NCBI GenBank assembly: GCA_964410945.1
Contig: CAYPJE010000008.1
Location: 28,291 to 92,290 of the forward strand
DNA from: CAYPJE01 sp964410945
Lineage (GTDB): Bacteria; Fidelibacterota; Marinisomatia; Marinisomatales; TCS56
Reading direction: 5' to 3'
Length of the DNA: 64,000 nt
Below are positions 46,677 through 55,972 of the stretch, one piece after another; within the stretch, counting starts at the first letter, position 1, and every line of letters begins with the position of its first letter. The translations under genes were made by a program, and so were the position numbers. Under the pieces are notes generated by a model. That model was not told where the DNA came from and did not search any database. It saw only the letters and a program-made list of their open reading frames with translations.

Positions 46677-48323
46677 ATGAATTATCTCCCCATATTGCTG
46701 GCAATTACTATCTTAGGTTGTTCCGGTGATAAAACCAGTTCATCAAAATTCAAGGTAAAGGATATTGCCCGGTCTGAAAAGCTTATTGGCCTCGACTTTA
46801 CCTCTGCCAAACGCGATTCGATGCTGGAAGGATTGCAGACCAACCTGGATGGCTATAGAACCATCCGTGATCTGCACCTGGACAATACTGTTTTCCCGGC
46901 CTTGCATTTCAATCCTCTTCCTACCGGCTTTCAACCTGCCATTACTAACCTGAAACCGGCCAGCTTTAAGCAGGTTGAATTAACAGTACCTGAAAACTTC
47001 AATGAACTGGCATTTTATACAGTGGCTGAGTTGGCCGAATTGATCCGGACCAGGCAGATTACATCGACGGAATTGACTAAATTATATTTGGAGCGCTTAA
47101 AAAAATATGGTCCCCAATTGGAATGCGTGGTCACACTGACTGAAGAAACAGCGTTTGAACAGGCCGCCCGCGCTGATGCTGAAATTGCCGCTGGTTACTA
47201 CCGTGGCCCCCTGCATGGAATTCCCTACGGTGCCAAGGATCTGCTGGCGGTAAAGGGCTACCCCACTACCTGGGGAGCGGTACCTTTTCAAGAACAGGAA
47301 ATCGGTATTGATGCAACCGTGATCTCCAGGTTGGAGGAAGCTGGTGCAGTCCTGGTGGCAAAATTAACCCTGGGTGCCCTGGCCTGGGGCGATGTCTGGT
47401 TTGGCGGGATGACCCGCAATCCCTGGAACACCGAACAAGGCTCCAGTGGCTCTTCCGCCGGACCCGGTTCCGCTACCGCCGCCGGCCTGGTGGCCTTTTC
47501 CATCGGATCGGAAACCTGGGGCTCGATTGTATCGCCAGCTACCCGCAACGGCGTCTCGGGATTACGCCCTACCTATGGCCGGGTCAGCCGCCACGGCGCA
47601 ATGGCCTTGAGCTGGTCGATGGATAAACTGGGTCCCATGTGCCGTTCGGTCGAGGATTGTGCTCTGGTATTCGAGGCCATCTATGGCCCGGATGGTTACG
47701 ACCAGACGGTCTATGATTTTCCCTTCACTTATAATCCTAATATTGACCTGTCTGATCTGCGCATCGGTTATCTCAAGGCAGCATTTGAGGAAGACTACCC
47801 CACCCGGCCCAACGATGAACAGGTCCTCGAAACACTGACCAGTTTGGGAGCTGAATTAATTCCCATTGAATTGCCCGAACTGCCGGTGGCCGAGCTGGCA
47901 ATAATTCTCAGTGCCGAGGCAGCCGCTGCTTTCGATGATCTGACATTGAGTGGCCAAGATGACCTGCTGGTCCGCCAGATAAAAAATGCCTGGCCCAATG
48001 AATTCCGTGTTTCCCGCTTCATCCCCGCTGTTGAATACATCCAGGCCAACCGGGTGCGCACATTATTGATTCAGGAAATGCAAACCCTGTTCGATACTAT
48101 CGATGTCTATGTGGCACCTTCCTTTGGCGGTGACAATCTTCTACTGACCAATCTCACCGGTCATCCCTGTGTGGTCTTACCGAACGACTTTAATGACGAT
48201 AATTCACCTACCAGTATCAGTTTTATCGGTCGCCTGTTCGATGAGAACACGGTAATTTCAGTGGCTCAGAAATACCAGGAAGCCACTGATTGGCATAAAC
48301 AATATCCGCCAGAGTTCAGATGA
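46677..48323 (+). CDS. Amidase-signature family lipoprotein
   Basis: A 548-residue enzyme with an N-terminal lipobox ('AITILGC', Cys15) and an amidase-signature domain. The catalytic Ser-Ser-Lys set is visible: K187 in 'GIPYGAKDLLAVKG', the first Ser in 'GSSGSSAGPG' (about 259-260) and the nucleophile about S283 in 'GSETWGSIVSPA'. Family members hydrolyse amide bonds, including GatA and peptide or fatty amidases. Export as a lipoprotein argues against the GatA tRNA role. A ~100-residue N-terminal extension precedes the domain. It overlaps the next gene by 4 bp (ATGA). Confidence 0.88.
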   Translation: MNYLPILLAITILGCSGDKTSSSKFKVKDIARSEKLIGLDFTSAKRDSMLEGLQTNLDGYRTIRDLHLDNTVFPALHFNPLPTGFQPAITNLKPASFKQVELTVPENFNELAFYTVAELAELIRTRQITSTELTKLYLERLKKYGPQLECVVTLTEETAFEQAARADAEIAAGYYRGPLHGIPYGAKDLLAVKGYPTTWGAVPFQEQEIGIDATVISRLEEAGAVLVAKLTLGALAWGDVWFGGMTRNPWNTEQGSSGSSAGPGSATAAGLVAFSIGSETWGSIVSPATRNGVSGLRPTYGRVSRHGAMALSWSMDKLGPMCRSVEDCALVFEAIYGPDGYDQTVYDFPFTYNPNIDLSDLRIGYLKAAFEEDYPTRPNDEQVLETLTSLGAELIPIELPELPVAELAIILSAEAAAAFDDLTLSGQDDLLVRQIKNAWPNEFRVSRFIPAVEYIQANRVRTLLIQEMQTLFDTIDVYVAPSFGGDNLLLTNLTGHPCVVLPNDFNDDNSPTSISFIGRLFDENTVISVAQKYQEATDWHKQYPPEFR

Positions 48324-50305
48324 AACCAAATCCATATTATCGATTAGTCCTACTTTTATTGTCAACAATGCTATGGTCCCAGCCCTGGATTGCCAATGAC
48401 GAATTGTTTAATCCCAGCGGTGTTCCTTCTGTGACCTTCTCCGCCCCACATTTTGCCGATCTGGATAACGATTCTGATCTTGACCTGATCCTGGGCGGCT
48501 CAAATGTGGGAATTCTATTTTTGGAGAATATCGGTTCTGTCACTGATCCACAGTTTAGTCTGACCGAATTTGTTACCCATGATATAAATTCACTGGAAGG
48601 TGAAATTGCCGCAGCTGGTGATCTGGACTCCGATGGCGATTTGGACCTGGTTACCGGCGGATATATCGGACTGACCTGTTTCTGGAATACCGGTACACCG
48701 GAAATTCCGGTCCTGCAACGCGACACCCTGCTATTGTCAGGATTGAGTTGTGGCGCCAATCCGGCCCCCACTCTGGCTGATGTAAATGGTGATTCATTGC
48801 TTGACCTGATGATCGGTCGCAGTGAAAACGGCAGCCTGAAATACTATCTTAATTCGGGTGTGCGAACTGTCCCTGCTTTCAATGAAGATAATGCTGTTGA
48901 ACCGGGAATTGATGTTGGACTGTATGCCTATCCCAACCTCAGTGATCCTGATGAAGACGATGATTATGACATTCTTGTGGGCCGAGATGACATTGGCCTG
49001 CGCTATTACCGCAACGAAGGTACGGCCCAATCACCGGCCTGGAATGACCATTCGGAATATGTAAATGGCCTGGCGTCCAATGAATATTTTACCGTTCCCT
49101 GCCTGGTGGATCTCAACGGCAACGGCAAAGTTGATCTGGTATACGGCCATTATGGTGGTCCACTGGTCTATTATACGAACTCCGGGACAGGAATCACACC
49201 CAACTGGACAATAAATACCTCCACCTTCGGAGGTGTGCTGGATGCCGGTGGTGCCAGCAATCCCTGCCTGTTTGATTTTGACGCCGATGGCGATCTGGAC
49301 ATGCTCAGCGGTTATAACATGGGCGGACTGAAATATTACCGTAATATCGGTACACCGGCCTCATCGGCCTGGGAAGAGGATAATTCCGCATTCGGGTCGA
49401 TCGATTTATCGATTTACTCCTCGGTGGCGGTAGGTGACATCAATGGTGATCAGTTGCCTGATTTGCTGATGGGTGATGTGGGCAGCGGATTATATTTGTA
49501 TGAAAACACCGGATCAGGATTTGTTCACAACACAGCTCATTTTTCCGGTATCAGCATCGGCTGGTGGTTGATTCCTCAACTGGTGGATATCGATTTTGAC
49601 AGTGATCTTGATATTGTTGTTGCCAACGATGGTGGAAACATTTACCTGTATGTTAACCAGGGATCAATATTGTCACCTGCCTATGTCATGGACGGTGATT
49701 ATTTCAGTGCAATCGCAGGGCCGTCCAATTCCGCCCCGGCCGTCGTTGACCTTGACCGGGATGGAGATTACGACCTCCTGGTAGGTGGAATATCAGGAAC
49801 GGTTCAATATTTTCAGAATACGGGGAATGCATTAAATCCTGTCTGGGTGGATGCATCAGCGCTATTTACGGGTGTCGAAACCGATCAGAATGCCACTCCG
49901 GCCTTCGGCGATCTCGATAACGATGGAGACGCCGATCTTGTACTGGGGGATTACGATGGTACTTTCCGTTATTTCGAGAATCAGAATACCACAACCGGAC
50001 TAAGCGATGGAGATCAACCGGGACCGGTCGAGTTCAGCGTTGCAGCTGTATATCCAAATCCATTTAACAACCAGATTACTTTCAGTATGATAATTCCTGC
50101 TGCCGGATTAATCACAATCGATTTTTTCAATCTGCTTGGACAACGGGTTTACACAACTGCTAGCGATTATCAGGTAGCCGGAACTGTTCTGCTGACGGTA
50201 CCCTTCCCGGAATCAATGGCCAGTGGGATCTACCTGCACAATATCCGTTATCAGTCGGTTAACCGGATTAATAGTCATACCGGCCGGGTTATCTATCTGA
50301 AATAG
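48320..50305 (+). CDS. FG-GAP/VCBS repeat secreted protein, T9SS-type tail
   Basis: A 661-residue exported protein built of repeated 'D-x-D-x-D-G-D-x-D-L' calcium-binding blade motifs ('DLDNDSDLDLILGG', 'DLDSDGDLDLVTGG', 'DFDADGDLDMLSG', 'DLDRDGDYDLLVGG'), each followed by 'LxYYxNxGT'. This is an FG-GAP/VCBS integrin-type propeller. The final ~85 residues ('VYPNPFNNQITF' to 'GRVIYLK') are a sorting domain. It is translationally coupled to the amidase lipoprotein gene, so the two may act on the same surface substrate. Confidence 0.86.
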   Translation: MKPNPYYRLVLLLLSTMLWSQPWIANDELFNPSGVPSVTFSAPHFADLDNDSDLDLILGGSNVGILFLENIGSVTDPQFSLTEFVTHDINSLEGEIAAAGDLDSDGDLDLVTGGYIGLTCFWNTGTPEIPVLQRDTLLLSGLSCGANPAPTLADVNGDSLLDLMIGRSENGSLKYYLNSGVRTVPAFNEDNAVEPGIDVGLYAYPNLSDPDEDDDYDILVGRDDIGLRYYRNEGTAQSPAWNDHSEYVNGLASNEYFTVPCLVDLNGNGKVDLVYGHYGGPLVYYTNSGTGITPNWTINTSTFGGVLDAGGASNPCLFDFDADGDLDMLSGYNMGGLKYYRNIGTPASSAWEEDNSAFGSIDLSIYSSVAVGDINGDQLPDLLMGDVGSGLYLYENTGSGFVHNTAHFSGISIGWWLIPQLVDIDFDSDLDIVVANDGGNIYLYVNQGSILSPAYVMDGDYFSAIAGPSNSAPAVVDLDRDGDYDLLVGGISGTVQYFQNTGNALNPVWVDASALFTGVETDQNATPAFGDLDNDGDADLVLGDYDGTFRYFENQNTTTGLSDGDQPGPVEFSVAAVYPNPFNNQITFSMIIPAAGLITIDFFNLLGQRVYTTASDYQVAGTVLLTVPFPESMASGIYLHNIRYQSVNRINSHTGRVIYLK

Positions 50306-50320
50306 TAACTGTTTTTTGGC

Positions 50321-51142
50321 TCAACCATGAAGCTTGCCGACCTGGTAATGGTTCATAATCAGCCGGGCAAAGGCTCGCTCAGGAATAATATTCTTTATCA
50401 CCGGGGCCAGTTTCTGAATGAAAAAGCCAGCTTTATATCTGAAACGTGGGCGATTTGATTCCAATATTCTGGCGGCCAGCTTGCCAATTTTAAGAGGATC
50501 GTCCCCTTCGGTCTCATCGGTTTTTATCACTTCCATGACACGCTTGAATTCATTGCTGTATTCTGAGTCAAGCCGGCGGTAATCTACCACTTTCCGGTTA
50601 CTGGTGAATTCGGTGCGAAAATCACCCGGTTCGATCAACACAACCCGGATTCCGAAGGAGTATAATTCCTTGTACAGAGCTTCCGACAGGCCTTCAATGG
50701 CAAATTTTGATGCACTGTACAATCCCTGGTAGGGCAGCCCGATCAATCCGCCCATTGAGCTGATATTAATAATTCTTCCCGAACCTTGTTTCCGCATCGT
50801 GGGAATTACAGCCTGACAGACACGCATAACTCCAAAAACGTTGGTCTCGAACTGGGCCTTGGCGTCTCCGATTCCAACTTTTTCAATTGGTCCGCTTATC
50901 CCAAATCCGGCATTGTTGACGACAGCATCAATTCGTCCTGTTTCGATGATTATTCTGTTTACCGCATTATTCACGGAAGAAGTTGATTTCACATCCATCA
51001 CCAGCATTTTCCAACCTCCGGCCTCCCTGTCATCTGGATACCGTGAAGTGCCAAAGACTACATATCCCTGTTGAAACAAATAATCAGCCATTGCGCGGCC
51101 TAAGCCGGAGGATGCCCCGGTAATCAGTATCACTTTTTTCAT
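50321..51142 (-). CDS. Short-chain dehydrogenase/reductase, candidate 3-ketosphinganine reductase
   Basis: A 273-residue classical SDR. The cofactor motif is 'TGASSGLGRA' (residues 8-17), 'NNAG' is at about 76-79, and the catalytic set is N101, S128/S129, Y142 and K146 ('YSASK'). The C-terminal ~35 residues are hydrophobic/basic ('FIQKLAPVIKNIIPERAFARLI'), suggesting membrane association. It starts 3 bp after the alpha-oxoamine synthase gene, so they form one operon. If that synthase makes 3-ketosphinganine, this enzyme is the natural candidate to reduce it. The pairing is inference; SDR substrates cannot be read from sequence. Confidence 0.82.
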   Translation of the reverse strand: MKKVILITGASSGLGRAMADYLFQQGYVVFGTSRYPDDREAGGWKMLVMDVKSTSSVNNAVNRIIIETGRIDAVVNNAGFGISGPIEKVGIGDAKAQFETNVFGVMRVCQAVIPTMRKQGSGRIINISSMGGLIGLPYQGLYSASKFAIEGLSEALYKELYSFGIRVVLIEPGDFRTEFTSNRKVVDYRRLDSEYSNEFKRVMEVIKTDETEGDDPLKIGKLAARILESNRPRFRYKAGFFIQKLAPVIKNIIPERAFARLIMNHYQVGKLHG

Positions 51143-51145
51143 TAA

Positions 51146-52441
51146 TCAATCCACATCTTTATTCCGGTTCTCCGGTAACCAGTTGCCATCAGTGCAGTTG
51201 TATTTTTTCCCGACCTGCCAGAATTTATCCAAACAGAAATCCAGTTGGTCCCAGGTATGGGTAGCCATATAACTGGTACGCAGAAGCGCTCGTCCTTTCG
51301 GTACGGCTGGTGCTACAATCGGATTGGTATAAACTCCTTCGGACATCAACTCTTTCCAGATATTGAATGTTTTCAGATCGGCACCAATAATGATCGGGAT
51401 GACCGGTGAATTACTGGTCCCGGTATCAAAGCCCATCTGCTTAAGGTTTTTATTCATATAGTCGACCCGTTCCCATAATCTGGCCCGCCGCTCAGGTTCT
51501 TTTTCAACGATTTCCAATGCTTTCTTTACCATTGCCACATTGACCGGTGGTAAAGCTGCAGTGAATATCATCGTCCGCGCATGATGCTTAAGATAATCGA
51601 TAATAAGTTCATCCCCGGCGATAAAACCGCCAACCCCTGCCAGGGATTTGCTGAAAGTACCCATTATCAGATCGACTTCCTGCGACAGACCGAAATGGCC
51701 TGTCACGCCCTGTCCGTTAGATCCGATAACACCGATGGCATGGGCCTCATCGACCATTATTCGGGCCTGATACTGTTTTGCCAATTTTACCAGTTGGGGC
51801 AGGTTGACCACGTCCCCTTCCATGCTGAATACGCCGTCGGTAACTATCATTCTGGCACATTTGCGATTGACTCCGGCCAGCTTGCTTTCCAGATCAGACA
51901 TATCATTATGCTGATACTTGACAACCTCGGTTCTTGAGAAACGGGCTCCATCGACAATCGATGCATGATTCAATTCATCGCTGAACAGGATGTCATCTTC
52001 TGACAAAGTTGCGGCAAGTACTCCCAGGTTAACATTGAAACCGGTCGAAAAGACCAGGGCACTCTCCTTCCCTGTAAAAGCCGCCAGATCATGTTCCAGT
52101 TCTTCGTGCATCACCAGATTACCGTTTAAAAAGCGGCTTCCGGTAAGACCTGAGCCATGTTTTCTAATCGCTTCCACCCCGGCTTCAATAATATCCGGAT
52201 GATTGGTCAATCCCAGATAATTATTCGAACCCAGCATTATTTTCTGATCACCATCAATCGTTACTTCTGTCGCTTCAGAAACGGTGATCGAGGGAAAATA
52301 CGGGTAATAGCCCAAGGCACGGGCGGTCTGAGCTCTGGTGAAAGCATACATCTTGTTAAAAACATCCGGATGGCTGCTGAAATACTGATGCCGGAAAGCA
52401 TGCATTTTTTGAATAGCTATATCTTTAAACTCTAATAACAC
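51146..52441 (-). CDS. PLP alpha-oxoamine synthase, serine palmitoyltransferase-like
   Basis: A 431-residue fold-type-I PLP enzyme of the AONS/KBL/ALAS/SPT group, which condense an amino acid with an acyl-CoA. Key residues are H159 ('ELNHASI'), D231 ('VDEAHAIGV') and the Schiff-base lysine K265 ('MGTFSKSLAGVGG'). The N-terminal extension ('GYYPYFPSITVSEATEVTIDG'), 'GSNNYLGLTNHP' and the C-terminal 'NPIVAPAVPKGRALLRTSYMATHT' look closest to bacterial serine palmitoyltransferases such as those of Bacteroides. KBL (threonine catabolism) and BioF are the alternatives. No biotin or threonine genes are nearby, while an SDR follows directly. Confidence 0.8.
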   Translation of the reverse strand: MLLEFKDIAIQKMHAFRHQYFSSHPDVFNKMYAFTRAQTARALGYYPYFPSITVSEATEVTIDGDQKIMLGSNNYLGLTNHPDIIEAGVEAIRKHGSGLTGSRFLNGNLVMHEELEHDLAAFTGKESALVFSTGFNVNLGVLAATLSEDDILFSDELNHASIVDGARFSRTEVVKYQHNDMSDLESKLAGVNRKCARMIVTDGVFSMEGDVVNLPQLVKLAKQYQARIMVDEAHAIGVIGSNGQGVTGHFGLSQEVDLIMGTFSKSLAGVGGFIAGDELIIDYLKHHARTMIFTAALPPVNVAMVKKALEIVEKEPERRARLWERVDYMNKNLKQMGFDTGTSNSPVIPIIIGADLKTFNIWKELMSEGVYTNPIVAPAVPKGRALLRTSYMATHTWDQLDFCLDKFWQVGKKYNCTDGNWLPENRNKDVD

Positions 52442-52548
52442 GGGAACCTCCCTTTCTGTTTGTATTCAATAAATGTTCAACAGATGGAAGACTCTAAATA
52501 CGTAATACGATTCCTGCTTTTACCGGTGTTTGAAGTGAACTGAACAGA

Positions 52549-52648
52549 NNNNNNNNNNNNNNNNNNNNNNNNNNNNNNNNNNNNNNNNNNNNNNNNNNNN
52601 NNNNNNNNNNNNNNNNNNNNNNNNNNNNNNNNNNNNNNNNNNNNNNNN
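52549..52648. other. Assembly gap (100 N)
   Basis: Exactly 100 N, the conventional placeholder for a gap of unknown size. The left side ends '...GAACAGA' and the right begins 'AACAGAAA', so the two contig ends share six bases. They could in truth overlap or flank a collapsed repeat. Confidence 0.98.
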
Positions 52649-52785
52649 AACAGAAATTTCTCAAGCTTCAATATCCGTCGGCGTTCCCGATGATTCAACT
52701 GGCGGTGGCGCTGCATTCTCATCAACCGTAAATAGGCCCGGAAGCGATGCAGGCTCATTTTCTGCGGATACATCGTCATGTGCAC
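52649..52785 (-). CDS. 5' part of a small basic protein, cut by the gap
   Basis: A minus-strand frame starting at ATG 52785 (alternatives 52779, 52758) runs into the assembly gap. It encodes about 45 residues very rich in Arg, His and Met ('LHRFRAYLRLMRMQRHRQL', 'HRERRRILKLEKF'). A TATAAT-like hexamer lies ~9 bases upstream of the first ATG. There is no recognisable domain. It could be a real small gene or chance; frame continuity through the N run has no meaning. Confidence 0.3.
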
Positions 52786-52910
52786 ATTATATAGTTACAT
52801 ATAAAACTAATCAACAGGAAATTTAAATTATTTAAAATCGTAAACGTATCAACCGGATTATTCTTGATCGTAATTATTGTGGTGAATTTTTTCTGCGTGT
52901 ATATTCCCAG

Positions 52911-53561
52911 GTGGATCACTCAACTTTATACCAGCAACGGGCTTCATCAATCTGGTACCAGAAAAACCTTGAACTGCGTCGGCAGATATTCAAATCAAAT
53001 ATAATCCCCAGACTAAAATCAGCCGGTTTTTTCACTCCGCCGGTCAGAGTCGTTGATGTAGGCTGCGGCCAGGGCGATAAATCGGATATCATAGCCCAGC
53101 ACCTTAATTATGACTCCTCCCTGGTCAGTCTGGAATTATCCCCGGATATGATCAAAACGGCCAAACGAAGATACCCGCGCCTGGGAAACAGGATTATCCG
53201 TGATGATGCCCTGTCCCTTGGAAAATTAAGTGGAAAATTCGACCTGATGTTCTATATCCAGATTCTGCAGCATTTTACTGCCGACCAGGTCGAAACTGCG
53301 ATTTCAAAGGCGGTAAAATTTCTTGCTCCAGCGGGGAAAATCATCACGATCAACACTTACCGGCCTGATCGCGGCCCGGCGGCCCGGTTTTTCCCGCAAA
53401 TTCAGAAAATTTATGAGCAGGCTTTCAGGATCAAGTCCAAATCATACAAGAACCTTACAGTGACAGAAATGCGTGAATTATTCGGACGTTATGGCCTAAG
53501 ACTGACCGGCCGTTTTTCCGCTGGTTTGACGATCCAGGTATTATGTTTTAGTTCTTCTTGA
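52911..53561 (+). CDS. Class I SAM-dependent methyltransferase
   Basis: A 216-residue methyltransferase with motif I 'VVDVGCGQGDKSDIIAQ', an acidic residue after the next strand ('LVSLELSPDMIKTAKRRYP'), the 'DD' region 'IIRDDALSLGKL' and motif IV-like 'KFDLMFYIQILQHF'. This is the Methyltransf_11/25 type. The substrate cannot be inferred. The frame overlaps the next one by 4 bp, but the exonuclease start is more likely 240 bp further on. Confidence 0.85.
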   Translation: MDHSTLYQQRASSIWYQKNLELRRQIFKSNIIPRLKSAGFFTPPVRVVDVGCGQGDKSDIIAQHLNYDSSLVSLELSPDMIKTAKRRYPRLGNRIIRDDALSLGKLSGKFDLMFYIQILQHFTADQVETAISKAVKFLAPAGKIITINTYRPDRGPAARFFPQIQKIYEQAFRIKSKSYKNLTVTEMRELFGRYGLRLTGRFSAGLTIQVLCFSSS

Positions 53562-53668
53562 ATCAATTATTACTCAAATTTATTATCACGCCAAAATTTA
53601 AATTATCCCGGGCAATCCAGTGGAGCCAGCTCATATTCCACGCCTTACTGTCCGGCGGAGTAGGGCCA

Positions 53669-53695
53669 ACTAGTATCCCCGGGGGGGATACTAGT
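53669..53695. repeat. Perfect 12-bp inverted repeat with 3-base loop
   Basis: ACTAGTATCCCC (53669-53680), GGG, then GGGGATACTAGT (53684-53695). It lies in the 240-bp stretch between the methyltransferase and the exonuclease gene. No T run follows, so it is not a standard terminator. It could be a REP-like or transposon-end hairpin. I see no second copy in the window. Confidence 0.8.
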
Positions 53696-53803
53696 TCTTA
53701 CTATTATTACGTACATTTTACTCTGATTTTACGGTATGCACCGTATTTGATTAAGCATCAATATCTATTACATTTATGGACAAATAATCGCTTGAGAAAA
53801 AGT

Positions 53804-54661
53804 ATGTATTTCGTTGCCATAGATGTTGAGACAGCCAATCCTGATTCATCAAGTATTTGTCAGGTTGGATCTGCCTTTTTCGAAGCAGGTAAATTAATTG
53901 ATGAAATTTCGTTTCTGGTAGATCCGGAAGACTGGTTTGATGCTGTGAATATTCAAATTCACGGTATTGTGCCGGAGGATGTGGAAGGAAAGATTAAATA
54001 CCCCGCGGTTCACGAATCAATCGTCAAAAACTTATCAGGCCATATCTTCGTCTGCCACACTGCCTTCGACAGATTGGCATTTTCGCATGCAGCAGAGAAA
54101 TATGATCTGGAACCGTTAAATAATATATGGTTAGATACAGCTAAAGTGGTACGTAGAGCGTGGCCTGAATTTGCCTGGAGCGGTTACAGCTTACAAAACA
54201 TCACCGCTCACCTTGGTATTGAGTACAAAGCACACGATGCCGGTGAAGATGCCAGAGCCTGCGGGCTTGTATTAATTGAAGCAATTAAAAAAACCGGATT
54301 GACAGTTAATGATTGGTTGGCACGGGTAAACCAACCACTTGATTTAAAAAAGCAACAGAGTTCATCAATAAAATTTGAAGGTAATCCTGATGGCCCGTTA
54401 TTCGGTGAAGTACTTGTATTCACAGGAAAACTGAAGCTGACAAGGGTTGAAGCTGCAAAACTTGCCGCTGATATGGGGTGTACAGTACATCCTGGTGTAA
54501 ATAAACAAACAACCATTTTAGTTCTGGGGGATCAGGATGATTGGAAGCTGGCAGGTTTTGAAAAAAGCAGTAAACAGCGAAAAGTCGAGGCTCTGATAGG
54601 CAAGGGTCGGCAGATAAAAATCATTAGTGAGGCTACTTTCAATAGCATGGTGAACATTTAA
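53804..54661 (+). CDS. DEDDh 3'-5' exonuclease with BRCT domain
   Basis: A 285-residue protein from ATG 53804 ('MYFVAIDVETANPDS'), preceded by GAGAAAAAGT. The frame extends to 53558, but the extra 82 residues are low-complexity and include the palindrome, so I exclude them. The exonuclease domain has D7/E9 ('AIDVETAN'), an Asp in 'CHTAFDRLAF' and the late 'HDAGEDARACG' that defines DEDDh (DnaQ-like) enzymes. A BRCT domain occupies about 200-285 ('GEVLVFTGKLKLTRVEAAKLAADMG'). This pairing is a known DNA polymerase III epsilon-like family, probably a repair nuclease. Confidence 0.88.
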   Translation: MYFVAIDVETANPDSSSICQVGSAFFEAGKLIDEISFLVDPEDWFDAVNIQIHGIVPEDVEGKIKYPAVHESIVKNLSGHIFVCHTAFDRLAFSHAAEKYDLEPLNNIWLDTAKVVRRAWPEFAWSGYSLQNITAHLGIEYKAHDAGEDARACGLVLIEAIKKTGLTVNDWLARVNQPLDLKKQQSSSIKFEGNPDGPLFGEVLVFTGKLKLTRVEAAKLAADMGCTVHPGVNKQTTILVLGDQDDWKLAGFEKSSKQRKVEALIGKGRQIKIISEATFNSMVNI

Positions 54662-55019
54662 TGATGCAATTCGAATTCATATTCTTAACACATTTCCAAC
54701 GGCTTGACTGGTATTTATACCTACAGAAGAAAAATATACTGTAAAATTGTATCTTAATATTCTACACATTCTATCTCCAATTACAGGAATAATCTTAAGC
54801 TGATATTTATAGAAGTATTAAATACATGTTTATTTGTATATTAGCAGTGCTGTTGCACATGGAGGGACAATTGGAAATAATAAGTATATAGAATGTCGAT
54901 TGCATTTGATAGTATGTCTCAAATTATTTATCCAGACCTGACCATTGCCACTTCGATCATATTAATGATTCAAGTAATAATAATTCCAAAAAACACATCA
55001 TGAACCATAAGGGGGTTTT
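54662..55019. other. AT-rich intergenic stretch, nothing recognised
   Basis: About 360 bases between the exonuclease and the first accessory gene. I find no reading frame with a ribosome-binding site, no strong hairpin and no tRNA-like sequence. The downstream gene's AAGGGGG site at its right end is the only clear signal. By eye the composition is more AT-rich than upstream, which would suit the edge of an acquired segment. Confidence 0.5.
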
Positions 55020-55955
55020 ATGCGTTTATTCACTGGTATCTTACTAATCACTATTCAACTGGCCGCCCAGGATATTCTGGTGTCCATCAGCGGGAAGGAA
55101 TTCAAGGGGACATATGTTGAGGCAAATGAAACACATATCTTTTTTACACCTCACCGCCAGGACGAACCGGTCAGTGTTGCCAAATCACAGGTTGAACATG
55201 TAATACTGGAAGACGGAACAATCGTGTTCAAGAACGAAAAACCACTGGCAATCAAGGAAGCACCGGAAGTTGAAGAGGTTACTGAGGCACCGGCAGCAGA
55301 AATTGAGAAACTCGACCGGGCACTGATGTTCGCAAATTCCGGTAGCTTTACTTTTTCATCATTCACAGGTAAAACACTTTCTTTCAAAAAGATAATCTCC
55401 CGCAGAAAGGAAATTCGATACTCACTCTATACTTACGGAAATGTTACTAATGAAGATACTGATTATCTTGATAGTTATTACGATGATAGTATGGACTCTT
55501 CAGATGAGGAGACAAACAATCAAAATTACAAACGTACAGATTTCTCAATTACTCTAGGAAGATATGTCATAAATCATAATCGAACTCAAAAAAATATTTC
55601 CAGTTATATGGGATATGGCCCATATATAACTATTAGTCATGCTAAAAGAGACAAAACCTATAAAGCAGGAAATGAAGTCAATCCCCCATCTTATTGGAAA
55701 AGGACATCCCTTTCAATAGAAAATAGTTTTGGGCTTGGCATCCGTGGCATCATTGGATGTGAATGGAGATTTTCAAAAGCATTCAGTCTACATGGAGAAT
55801 ATTATACTTATTTTCAGTTTTCCTATAAAACCGGAGAAATCACTAATACAGACTATCGTTCGAATGAAGATATAATTATTGATAAACAAGAAAGTGTCAC
55901 ACCAAGTTATAGCTTGAATTCTGGAACAAAGGTAGGGATATCATTCTTCTTCTAA
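55020..55955 (+). CDS. Exported barrel-like protein with N-terminal paralogous domain
   Basis: A 311-residue protein with a signal peptide ('LFTGILLITIQLAAQ') and an AAGGGGG ribosome-binding site. Residues ~18-70 ('GKEFKGTYVEANETHIFFTP...VEHVILEDGTIVF') resemble residues ~22-70 of the next gene's product, so the two genes share a small beta-rich domain. From ~110 on, alternating aromatic strands ('LHGEYYTYFQFSYKTGEI', 'GTKVGISFFF') suggest an outer-membrane barrel ending in Phe. Family unknown. It is first in a run of close-set plus-strand genes. Confidence 0.65.
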   Translation: MRLFTGILLITIQLAAQDILVSISGKEFKGTYVEANETHIFFTPHRQDEPVSVAKSQVEHVILEDGTIVFKNEKPLAIKEAPEVEEVTEAPAAEIEKLDRALMFANSGSFTFSSFTGKTLSFKKIISRRKEIRYSLYTYGNVTNEDTDYLDSYYDDSMDSSDEETNNQNYKRTDFSITLGRYVINHNRTQKNISSYMGYGPYITISHAKRDKTYKAGNEVNPPSYWKRTSLSIENSFGLGIRGIIGCEWRFSKAFSLHGEYYTYFQFSYKTGEITNTDYRSNEDIIIDKQESVTPSYSLNSGTKVGISFFF

Positions 55956-55972
55956 TTTCTCAAGGTAAGATT

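Noticed and set aside
52477..52785. Continuous minus-strand frame across the N gap
   Set aside because: The N run has arbitrary length, so frame continuity is meaningless; only the part right of the gap is kept, at low confidence.
53558..53803. 82-residue N-terminal extension of the exonuclease
   Set aside because: It spans the perfect palindrome, has no domain character, and the DEDDh fold begins at the internal Met at 53804, which has its own ribosome-binding site.
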